Below, one piece after another: positions 1 through 5,472 of a DNA stretch of 5,472 bases. The DNA is taken from positions 1 through 5,472 of the forward strand of contig CAAGRM010000292.1 of NCBI GenBank assembly GCA_900772675.1, read 5' to 3'. Both the position numbers and the translations under genes were made by a program. Each line of letters starts with the position of its first letter. The stretch's first letter is position 1. The DNA is from Lachnospiraceae bacterium (GTDB lineage: Bacteria; Bacillota; Clostridia; Lachnospirales; Lachnospiraceae). The notes under the pieces were generated by a model. That model worked only from the letters and a program-made list of their open reading frames with translations, did no database searches and was not told where the DNA came from.

Positions 1-1375
1 CCCACCACATTCCCGGTGTTGCAAGAACATTCATCATCCAGCACAGTATAACGGCAGCAATACAGGTGAAGGAAAAAATTTTCAGTCCAAGTTTTGCCGT
101 TCCGTGCGGCTGTTCTTTCTGTCCCGGAAAATCATTTTCCAACTGTTCACAGGTGATCCCCTCTTTCTGCAGCAGATGGAGCAAATTCCTTTCAATGTTG
201 GAATCTGCGATTTTCGATGTAATTCCGAGTACCATGTTGTCGCCATAGGAGCAGGAACACAGCTGCACCTTATCCGTACTTGTGAAAAATCCGAATTGTT
301 CAATATAGGTTTCATACTCCGGCGGCATCTGAATCCGGCCGATGTTGGAATAGACCGTTGTAATACTCCGACCACCGAGCGTCGTGCCGGCCATCAGTGC
401 CAGATTCTTGATTTCCAGCGGTACAGCACGCAGCACCGGATTTCGTTCAATTCGCACCAGATCATTCATGCGTGTGGAAATTTCCTGCTTCAGAGCTTCT
501 TTCTGAAGCGCAGCTCCTGTAATCTTCAGCGCATCCTCAAAGGATGCCTCCGGTCCAAGATCACAGGCAATCTCGATCCAGCTCCAGAAGTTCGTCATGG
601 ATGCTGACGGAAAAAAGTTTCGCAGGTTAGCGGGAACCATCAGCGAAACCGGCTTTTTCAGTCTGCTTTTCGGAATCTCTTCATAAACAGCATACACCAG
701 TGCTGCCGCAAGATATGCCGTCACAGACACACCTTGCGCCTTTGCCCGTCTGTGAACCGCTTCCGCTGACAGCAGAATTTCTGTAATTTCCATCTCCTCC
801 TGCCCCAGATACTCGCCTTTGATCTGATAGGCCGGACGACTCTTTTCTTTTTCACTTTTTTTCCCGGTATAATACTGCGAAAAACTATCCTCCTCGAAGT
901 CTGTCTCTGTCAGCATATCTTCACTGACCTTCGAGAATGTTTCCTTCGGATGACGCAGAATCAGGTAATGACTCACCAGTTCCTTCAGAAACAGCATCGC
1001 CCCTGTGCCGTCCGTCAAAGCGTGAAATACTTCGAAATTAATCCGTCTCTTATAATATGAAACCTGAAAAAGAAGTGTTTTGTGATCCGGCACATAAATT
1101 TCGCTGCAGGGCGGGCGTTTTTCCTCTTCCACCTTTGCAGACAAGTCACGCTGCTCCAGATAAAACCAGAAAAGACCTTTTCGCAACACCATGGAAAACA
1201 CCGGATACCGCTTCATCGTCTGCTCCAGCGCCTTCTGCAAAATTTCCGACTGCACATCTTCTTTTAACTGACAGTAAAATCGAAAGACTCTCGTATCCTT
1301 TTTCCCAGTCGCCGCCGGAAATGCCTGCGCCGCGTTGTCCAGCTTTCTCCAACGCGAAGAACGTTCTCTCTTCAT
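1..1375 (-). CDS. Condensation-like/alcohol acyltransferase-family protein with membrane C-terminus (partial)
   Basis: The reading frame is open from the ATG at 1375 and leaves the window after 458 codons, so the C-terminus is missing. Visible signs of the CoA-dependent acyltransferase/condensation fold are a HxxxDG motif (H118, D122, G123; the first His of the usual HHxxxDG is Phe), the stretch V247-P-A-N-L-R252 leading to T261-N-F, and S343-N-I-G, which resembles the SNxG turn of wax-ester-synthase and alcohol-acetyltransferase relatives. H118 would be the catalytic base. After the soluble domain (about residues 1-425) a hydrophobic helix begins (about 433-451), so the rest is probably membrane-embedded. 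From memory, similar clostridial proteins carry a C-terminal membrane region called DUF6320, but that part lies outside the window. The start is supported by an AGGGGG Shine-Dalgarno at 1391-1386, 10 nt upstream, and by the WRKLDNAA N-terminus expected for such proteins. It is the third gene of the operon, 15 nt after the hydrolase. Acyl donor and acceptor are unknown; family is fairly sure, reaction is inference. Confidence 0.8.
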   Translation of the reverse strand, partial: MKRERSSRWRKLDNAAQAFPAATGKKDTRVFRFYCQLKEDVQSEILQKALEQTMKRYPVFSMVLRKGLFWFYLEQRDLSAKVEEEKRPPCSEIYVPDHKTLLFQVSYYKRRINFEVFHALTDGTGAMLFLKELVSHYLILRHPKETFSKVSEDMLTETDFEEDSFSQYYTGKKSEKEKSRPAYQIKGEYLGQEEMEITEILLSAEAVHRRAKAQGVSVTAYLAAALVYAVYEEIPKSRLKKPVSLMVPANLRNFFPSASMTNFWSWIEIACDLGPEASFEDALKITGAALQKEALKQEISTRMNDLVRIERNPVLRAVPLEIKNLALMAGTTLGGRSITTVYSNIGRIQMPPEYETYIEQFGFFTSTDKVQLCSCSYGDNMVLGITSKIADSNIERNLLHLLQKEGITCEQLENDFPGQKEQPHGTAKLGLKIFSFTCIAAVILCWMMNVLATPGMWW

Positions 1376-1390
1376 TTTGTATCTGCCCCC

Positions 1391-2374
1391 TTATGCTTTT
1401 CCTGTTTTCTTCATGGCCGGCAAGCTTTCCGCTTCTTCCTTTTCTTTTTTCTGCTGTCTTTCTTTTTGTAAAAAAGCGTTCATATACTGAAAACTCTCCT
1501 GTACATATAAATGCTCAATGCCAAGCGCGAAATAGCCGTGCAATGCTCCTTTGATTCGGTGATGTTCTACCCGATTGCCCGCTTTTTTCAGCTTTTTCGC
1601 ATAATCCTCACCTTCATCACGCAGCGGATCATACTGGGCCGTCAGTACCAGCGTATCCGGCAGATTCTCCAGGTTTTCTGCCAGTACCGGTGCAAAGTAC
1701 GGATTTTTCCGATCTTCTTCGGTCCTCTGGTACAGAATGACGTAATCTTCCATTTTTACACTCGTCAGAAGATAGCCCGTTCCATTCGTTTTTACGGACT
1801 TATACGGCGATTCTTCCGTATAGCAGGAATTTACTGCCGGATAAATCAAAATCTGTTTTCCCGGCAAAAGTTCTTTTTTATCTCTCGCCATCAGGCAGAC
1901 CGCAGCCGCAAGATTTCCGCCCGCACTGTCGCCCATGATTGTAACATTTTCCGGTGTTACCTCCGGCAGAATCTCTCCGCGCAGCATCGCCTGGGCAGCG
2001 GCATAGCAGTCCTCCAGTCCCGTTGGAAAGCGATGCTCCGGCGCAAGACGGTATTCCACAGAAACAACAATCTGCCCGGTTGACTGTGCCATACGCGCGC
2101 AGACACGATCGTATGTCTCCACACTTTCCGTTGTCCAGCCGCCGCCATGGAAGAACAGAATCGCTTCTTTTGCGCCCTGCTCCTGCATAGATTCATCCGG
2201 GAAAAACAGGCGAATCGGAACCTTATAGTCTCCATTGTAAATTTCCCTGTCAAGCTTTCGCAGAAAAATACGAATCGGATCCAGTTTTTTGATATCAGCA
2301 ATCCGACGCGCGGATTCCACTTCGATTCCACCGTAAGACAATACATTTAAAATGGCTTTGACTGCTCTTTTCAT
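1391..2374 (-). CDS. Alpha/beta hydrolase, hormone-sensitive-lipase-like esterase family
   Basis: This 327-residue protein has all hallmarks of the HSL (esterase family IV) group: the oxyanion-hole motif HGGGW (residues 76-80), the nucleophile elbow GDSAGG (148-153, Ser150), the YDPLRDEG motif with the likely catalytic Asp249, and His279 in LHGYF. The YRLAPEHRFP segment (108-117) is also typical. Ser150-Asp249-His279 therefore form an intact predicted triad, and the length fits the family. There is no signal peptide, so it probably acts in the cytoplasm or at the inner membrane face. The C-terminal 25 residues (from about 303) are rich in Lys and Glu and look like an appended tail. The ATG overlaps the stop of the DUF362 gene in an ATGA, with AGGAG at 2386-2382 and 7-nt spacing, which suggests translational coupling. 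Expected activity is hydrolysis of a short- to medium-chain carboxyl ester; the natural substrate is unknown. Pairing with an acyltransferase suggests deacylation or editing of the same product. Confidence 0.9.
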   Translation of the reverse strand: MKRAVKAILNVLSYGGIEVESARRIADIKKLDPIRIFLRKLDREIYNGDYKVPIRLFFPDESMQEQGAKEAILFFHGGGWTTESVETYDRVCARMAQSTGQIVVSVEYRLAPEHRFPTGLEDCYAAAQAMLRGEILPEVTPENVTIMGDSAGGNLAAAVCLMARDKKELLPGKQILIYPAVNSCYTEESPYKSVKTNGTGYLLTSVKMEDYVILYQRTEEDRKNPYFAPVLAENLENLPDTLVLTAQYDPLRDEGEDYAKKLKKAGNRVEHHRIKGALHGYFALGIEHLYVQESFQYMNAFLQKERQQKKEKEEAESLPAMKKTGKA

Positions 2375-3510
2375 TCGTTCTCTCCTGTCATGCTACTTTT
2401 CTGCTTGTGTTTCCGATTTTTTTCAATATATTGCTTCAGGAACTCATACATCTGCTCATCGGTCGGCGGACATCCTTTCAGGCTGCATCGGAATCCGGAT
2501 GTGCAGCTTCCCACGCCAAGTTCCCCGCTCTTTCCACGATATCCCTGTCCGATACAGATTTTTTCATGGATTTCCTGTAGCATCCCTTCTTCCTTCAGCC
2601 GGTCAAGTGCCGGAATCAGATATCCATAACAGGCACTGCACGACTCAACCTCTTCTACCGCGTCCTGTAATTCAACAATTTTTCGTTTTTCCGGAATTCT
2701 TCTTTTTTCTCCTGCTTCACCGATCTGACGAACGGAGAGCCGGGTAAGATCTGCACTGCCCACGCCGAGTTCTTCTGCCATTTTCACATACATAATTTCC
2801 TCCGGCTTATAATGCAGCTCCTCGCAGACATACGCATCGATCAGCACCGGATCGAGTCCTGCAAACAGGCGATTCATTACAAACGGATTGCCGCCATCTT
2901 CAAAGTCGAGATCTCCGCAAATATTATCTACCAGAATAAAATCCTGGTGGATTCCAAGTCCCAGATGCGCAATCGGGCGATGAAGTCCCATCGCATGGAA
3001 GTGACGTTTCTCCTTGTTCGGCAGAAGACCTTTCATGTTTTTCAGGGCACAGGTGATCTTCGTCTGACAGTGCCCCTTCATAACAGGAACATTGATCATA
3101 AAATCTACCATCCTGGCACATTCACAGATCTGCAGTTCCAGATCAGCGCACCGTACCGGAATACTTTTTTCCTTCTGCGCATCGATGAGCGGAACGCCGT
3201 ACCGTTCGGAAAGTGCACGGTATCCGCAAACCTCAAACGATTCCTCCGTCCTGTCTCCGACCCAGGAGCCTTCCATGATTCGCATATTGGTAAAGCCGTT
3301 CTCCTGAAGATATTCCACGATGCCCGCAACAACCTCCGGATGCGTTGTCCCGCCAAATTCTGCCGGAACAGGCGCAACAAGATTCGGCTTGATTCCGATG
3401 CGGCTGTCCTTTTGTGGGATAAGCGCAGCAAGATCGCACTCTGTTAAAAGTTGTTTTGTCATCTTTTTGTATGCAGTTCCCTGAATCTGGATTATTTCGT
3501 TTTTATTCAT
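2371..3510 (-). CDS. DUF362 domain-containing protein with cysteine-rich C-terminus
   Basis: The 379-residue protein shows the DUF362 pattern: an early IKPNLV strand (40-45), an internal KGH...TKITCALKNMKG segment (145-161) with Lys145, His147, Lys151 and Lys157-Asn158, and the acidic LVDNICGDLDFEDGGNP stretch (193-209). No ferredoxin-type CxxCxxCxxxCP insert is present, unlike some family members. Instead the C-terminal third has a CSAC pair (C291, C294), then C319, and a GSCTSG...RCSLKGCPP cluster (C336, C342, C347), which could bind a metal or an Fe-S cluster. No signal peptide or membrane helix is visible, so it is probably cytoplasmic. It is the first gene of the operon, about 115 nt downstream of the predicted start site, and its stop overlaps the hydrolase start. 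The Shine-Dalgarno AAGAGG (3528-3523) sits 12 nt from the ATG, slightly long, but Met17 has no better site. Family membership is confident; biochemical function is not known to me, and a redox or activating role is only a guess. Confidence 0.85.
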   Translation of the reverse strand: MNKNEIIQIQGTAYKKMTKQLLTECDLAALIPQKDSRIGIKPNLVAPVPAEFGGTTHPEVVAGIVEYLQENGFTNMRIMEGSWVGDRTEESFEVCGYRALSERYGVPLIDAQKEKSIPVRCADLELQICECARMVDFMINVPVMKGHCQTKITCALKNMKGLLPNKEKRHFHAMGLHRPIAHLGLGIHQDFILVDNICGDLDFEDGGNPFVMNRLFAGLDPVLIDAYVCEELHYKPEEIMYVKMAEELGVGSADLTRLSVRQIGEAGEKRRIPEKRKIVELQDAVEEVESCSACYGYLIPALDRLKEEGMLQEIHEKICIGQGYRGKSGELGVGSCTSGFRCSLKGCPPTDEQMYEFLKQYIEKNRKHKQKSSMTGENE

Positions 3511-3632
3511 CTGATATCAATACCTCTTATTCTATCGCAATGCGGGGCTTGCAGATTGCGGAAATGGTTTTTCAAACATGCTCCGGTGCATCATTTCGTA
3601 AATAACTGTTCCGAAAACAATGTACCAGAAAC

Positions 3633-3661
3633 AGTATACTATACGCCTGCTAAAATATCAA
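3633..3661 (-). promoter_or_regulatory. Predicted sigma-A promoter of the DUF362 operon
   Basis: On the minus strand, TTGATA (3661-3656; 5 of 6 to TTGACA) and TATACT (3638-3633; 5 of 6 to TATAAT) are separated by exactly 17 nt. The predicted start is near 3626, giving a leader of about 115 nt before the DUF362 ATG. This is the best promoter match in that direction and no internal promoter is needed, because the three genes are nearly contiguous. Confidence 0.75.
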
Positions 3662-3673
3662 ACATGCGATGGA

Positions 3674-3704
3674 TTACCGTTCGCTGGTTCCCAGCGAATT
3701 GTAA
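3674..3704. repeat. Interrupted inverted repeat, candidate operator
   Basis: A perfect 8-bp inverted repeat, TTCGCTGG (3680-3687) and CCAGCGAA (3691-3698), flanks a 3-nt centre. After a 2-nt mismatch on each side, a further TTAC/GTAA pair extends it to 31 bp, centred at 3689. There is no T-run on either side, so it is not a standard terminator. The centre lies about 62-63 bp upstream of the predicted leftward start and about 92 bp upstream of the predicted rightward start, so it lies outside both predicted transcripts. It is better read as a DNA-level binding site for a dimeric regulator than as an RNA hairpin. Confidence 0.55.
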
Positions 3705-3745
3705 CCGCAATTGGCACACCGGCAGAAAATTAAGTGACTGCATGC

Positions 3746-3774
3746 TTGTAAGATTTTAAACTGCATTGTATAAT
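3746..3774 (+). promoter_or_regulatory. Predicted sigma-A promoter of xpaC-telA
   Basis: TTGTAA (3746-3751; 4 of 6 to consensus) and a perfect TATAAT (3769-3774) are separated by 17 nt. Transcription should start near 3781, right before the GGTACC hairpin in the leader. Confidence 0.8.
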
Positions 3775-3782
3775 AGATAGGA

Positions 3783-3806
3783 GACGGTACCGAAAAAAGG
3801 TACCTC
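3783..3806 (+). promoter_or_regulatory. 5' leader hairpin/GGTACC tandem ahead of xpaC
   Basis: Two copies of the self-complementary GGTACC (3786-3791 and 3799-3804) flank a 7-nt GAAAAAA loop. A further GA/TC pair below a single bulged C gives an 8-bp stem. It begins within a few nucleotides of the predicted transcription start and ends 5 nt before the ribosome-binding site. It could stabilise the mRNA 5' end or be a DNA operator that blocks early elongation; the sequence does not decide between these. Confidence 0.5.
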
Positions 3807-3823
3807 ATTAGAAAGGAACTGAC

Positions 3824-5188
3824 ATGAGTTTTGAAGATGATTTAAAGAATGTCGGCGACAGTATCGGAAATCTCGTGGATAATGCCGTAAATTCCCAGAA
3901 TTTTCAGGAACTGAACCAAAAAATTTCGGATACGATCAATCAGTTTGTCTACCCGAACCGTCAGGGACCATTCCGTGCAAATACACCACAGAATTCTTCC
4001 CGAGAGTACTCCGAAGATACTTCCTACAGCAGCCAGCATTCTTCCTATAACAATACCACACAGCAGAACGGACAGCATCACTATGCCTATGGACCGGGCG
4101 GTACCATGCCGGGAAAAGCCAAAAATCAAATGCCGCATCCTTCCGCTTCTCACGCCTATCAGAACCCGTTAGGCGCAGTTTCCGGCTGGAACAGCCGTGT
4201 GCAGGACCGGCGTCTGCTGCGCGAACGTTTCATGCCTGCAACAGACCTTGCGCTGGTCGGAGGTTTCCAGACGGCTGCCGGTTGGGGGATCACAGGACTG
4301 TTCGGCTGCTGTACAGCACTTTGTCTCTATTCTTTGTTTGCCATTTCAAACAGTGACGCACTGATTCCTTCTCTTATTTTTGCCGCATTCACAATAGGCG
4401 GCGGCATTCTGCTGAAAAAAGGAAGCAAAAACCGACGTCTGGTCCGCCATTTCCGTCAGATCTGTACCCTGATGGGAACCAAAGAATATATTTCCACAAA
4501 AGAGCTCTGCGACACCATGTACTGTCAAAAAGGTGAGCTTCTGACCGATATTACCGCCATGATCAACAAATCCATGCTGCGTCAGGGTCATCTCGATGAG
4601 AATGGTACCTGTCTGATGGTGACAAACAGCTGCTACGACCAGTATCGTGCACTGCTCGCAAACCAGAAAGAGCAGCAGCTTGCCGAACAAAAAGCAAGAG
4701 AACAGCTCGAGGCTTCCGGTCTCACTCCGGAATATCAGCAGATGCTCACCGAATGTGAATCCTATATTCAGAAGATTCACCAGTGCAACCTGGATCTGCC
4801 GGGCGAGGTCATCACAGAAAAGCTGAACCGCCTGGAAACCGTTGTTACACGGATTCTCGCCGAAGCAAAAAAACGGCCGAAAGAAGCAGCCGCACTGCGG
4901 AAATTTATGGATTACTATATGCCGACAACCTGGAAGCTCCTGGATGCCTACCGTTCTTTTGAACAGGAACCGATTCAGAGTGACAATATTATCCGCACAA
5001 AGAAAGAAATCGAGGACACGCTTGACACGATCAACACCGCTTTCGAAAAGCTGCTCGACGATCTCTTCCAGACGACAGCATGGGATATTTCTTCTGATAT
5101 CTCCGTTCTGCAGACCATGCTCGCACAGGAAGGGCTGACAAAGCAAGCAGGTCCGGCAAACCAGGACATTGAACCGCTTCACATGTAA
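3824..5188 (+). CDS. xpaC: XpaC family membrane protein (5-bromo-4-chloroindolyl phosphate hydrolysis family)
   Basis: The protein has 454 residues. Residues 1-45 are helical and amphipathic; 46-120 are low-complexity, rich in Ser, Gln, Asn, Tyr and His, and probably disordered. Two hydrophobic helices (about 153-174 and 178-197) form a hairpin, so both termini probably lie on the same side, likely the cytoplasm. A small winged-helix-like segment follows (about 205-275, with YISTKELCD and the RQGHLDENGTCLMVT stretch), then a coiled-coil region (276-300) and a C-terminal helical domain. The C-terminal stretch LRKFMDYYMPTTWKLLDAY (358-376) plus EIEDTLDTINTAFEKLLDDL (395-414) and DISSDISVLQTML (421-433) are the conserved XpaC blocks. 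The family name comes from a dye-hydrolysis phenotype; no enzyme active site is evident and I doubt it is a hydrolase. It is followed by telA, the usual partner. The start has AAAGGAA at 3812-3818 and lies about 43 nt from the predicted transcription start. The family call is strong; its function is unsettled. Confidence 0.9.
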   Translation: MSFEDDLKNVGDSIGNLVDNAVNSQNFQELNQKISDTINQFVYPNRQGPFRANTPQNSSREYSEDTSYSSQHSSYNNTTQQNGQHHYAYGPGGTMPGKAKNQMPHPSASHAYQNPLGAVSGWNSRVQDRRLLRERFMPATDLALVGGFQTAAGWGITGLFGCCTALCLYSLFAISNSDALIPSLIFAAFTIGGGILLKKGSKNRRLVRHFRQICTLMGTKEYISTKELCDTMYCQKGELLTDITAMINKSMLRQGHLDENGTCLMVTNSCYDQYRALLANQKEQQLAEQKAREQLEASGLTPEYQQMLTECESYIQKIHQCNLDLPGEVITEKLNRLETVVTRILAEAKKRPKEAAALRKFMDYYMPTTWKLLDAYRSFEQEPIQSDNIIRTKKEIEDTLDTINTAFEKLLDDLFQTTAWDISSDISVLQTMLAQEGLTKQAGPANQDIEPLHM

Positions 5189-5206
5189 ACAGCAATCACA
5201 AAACAA

Positions 5207-5225
5207 CGGTTACGATTCCGTACCG
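5207..5225 (+). promoter_or_regulatory. Small hairpin in the xpaC-telA gap
   Basis: CGG-T-TACG (5207-5214) can pair with CGTACCG (5219-5225) around an ATTC loop, giving 7 pairs with one bulged T. No U-run follows; the telA Shine-Dalgarno begins 5 nt later. It is therefore not an intrinsic terminator, but it may tune telA translation or mRNA processing between the genes. Confidence 0.35.
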
Positions 5226-5230
5226 AAGAA

Positions 5231-5236
5231 AAGGAG
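5231..5236 (+). promoter_or_regulatory. Ribosome-binding site deciding the telA start
   Basis: AAGGAG lies 9 nt before the ATG at 5246 and only 3 nt before an in-frame ATG at 5240, so initiation at 5246 is favoured. The alternative would add only two residues (Met-Arg). Confidence 0.7.
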
Positions 5237-5245
5237 AATATGCGC

Positions 5246-5472
5246 ATGAATGATTTTGTAAAGGATACGACCGAAATCCCAAGTTTAAGTTTCGGTGCTC
5301 CGGAACCGGAGCTTCCGGCACAGCAGCCGGAGGAGAAAAAAGAGGTCATGGATGATTCCGTCCTCTCCGCTGAGCAAAAAGCCATGGTCGATGCTTTCGT
5401 TTCCCAGATCGATCTTTCCAACACAAACGGCATTCTGCAGTACGGCGCCGGTGCCCAGAAAAAAATGGCTGA
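5246..5472 (+). CDS. telA: TelA family toxic anion resistance protein (partial, N-terminus)
   Basis: Only the first 75 codons are inside the window. A variable, Pro/Glu-rich lead (residues 1-40) is followed by the start of the TelA domain: SAEQKAMVDAFVSQIDL (41-57) and then NGILQYGAGAQKKMA (61-75), the YGxxAQ signature being typical of TelA/KlaA-like proteins. The full protein should be roughly 350-400 residues and largely alpha-helical. Family members are linked to resistance to tellurite and, in Listeria and relatives, to cell-wall-active antimicrobials; the mechanism is unsettled. Two in-frame ATGs exist, at 5240 and 5246. The second is chosen because AAGGAG at 5231-5236 lies 9 nt from it but only 3 nt from the first. 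It follows xpaC by 57 nt with no poly-T terminator between, so the two are probably co-transcribed. Confidence 0.88.
   Translation, partial: MNDFVKDTTEIPSLSFGAPEPELPAQQPEEKKEVMDDSVLSAEQKAMVDAFVSQIDLSNTNGILQYGAGAQKKMA

Larger units (their letters stand above)
3511..3823. other. Divergent intergenic control region
   Basis: This 313-bp stretch separates the DUF362 operon (leftward) from xpaC-telA (rightward). It contains one convincing sigma-A-like promoter per direction, an interrupted dyad between them, a roughly 115-nt leader for the leftward operon and a roughly 43-nt leader for xpaC. The leftward leader holds a weak stem (GCAAT/ATTGC, plus-strand positions 3537-3541 and 3555-3559) just upstream of the ribosome-binding site, and a 20-codon frame without a good Shine-Dalgarno (3594-3532). 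I see no riboswitch fold that I recognise, no T-box and no convincing protein gene. Confidence 0.75.

Noticed and set aside
104..607. A 167-codon plus-strand frame at the left end
   Set aside because: It is antisense to the acyltransferase gene, whose HxxxDG, PANLR and SNIG motifs show that the minus frame is the real one.
2812..3447. A 211-codon open frame on the plus strand, antisense to the DUF362 gene
   Set aside because: It covers the conserved DUF362 motifs in antisense and shows no family features of its own.
3532..3594. A 20-codon frame in the DUF362 leader (minus strand, starting with Met-Met)
   Set aside because: There is no Shine-Dalgarno at a useful distance, no run of regulatory codons and no clear attenuator downstream. 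A leader peptide cannot be excluded but is not supported.
3674..3704. The dyad as an intrinsic terminator
   Set aside because: Neither strand has a T-run after the stem, and it lies between divergent promoters where no transcript should end.
3451..3759. A 102-codon plus-strand frame across the divergent region
   Set aside because: It runs over the DUF362 start, the leftward promoter and the dyad, lacks a good ribosome-binding site and has no recognisable protein features.
4346..5206. A 286-codon open frame on the minus strand, antisense to xpaC
   Set aside because: It is rich in Phe and Cys, has no recognisable motif, and lies opposite the conserved XpaC blocks. It is a shadow frame.

Overview
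The window looks like a chromosomal segment from a low- to mid-GC Bacillota, most likely a clostridial gut-type organism (Lachnospiraceae-like). This rests on the Shine-Dalgarno sites (AGGAG, AAGGAG), the sigma-A-type promoters, the even base composition, and the protein families present (XpaC/TelA pair, DUF362 protein, condensation-like acyltransferase with a membrane-embedded C-terminus). No RNA gene, insertion sequence, CRISPR array or sign of recent transfer was seen.

Layout. Positions 1-3510 hold a tightly packed minus-strand operon of three genes. In transcription order these are a DUF362-family protein (3510-2371), an HSL-type alpha/beta hydrolase (2374-1391, start overlapping the previous stop in an ATGA), and a condensation/alcohol-acyltransferase-like protein (1375 to beyond the left edge, 15-nt gap) that enters a transmembrane region where the window ends. 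Positions 3511-3823 are a divergent control region with a well-formed promoter in each direction and a strong interrupted dyad between them. Positions 3824-5472 hold a plus-strand pair: an XpaC-family membrane protein (3824-5188) and the first 75 codons of a TelA-family toxic anion resistance protein (5246 to beyond the right edge).

How the genes may work together. xpaC-telA is a known conserved pair linked to tolerance of toxic anions and cell-envelope-active compounds, although its biochemistry is unsettled. The minus-strand operon joins an acyl-transfer fold, a serine esterase fold and a DUF362 protein with a cysteine-rich C-terminus. The simplest inference is formation and turnover of an acylated small molecule or lipid at the membrane, but substrate and product cannot be read from the sequence. 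This operon is the least-described part of the window. The two units are divergently transcribed from about 150 bp of shared DNA between their promoters, so co-regulation is possible but unproven.
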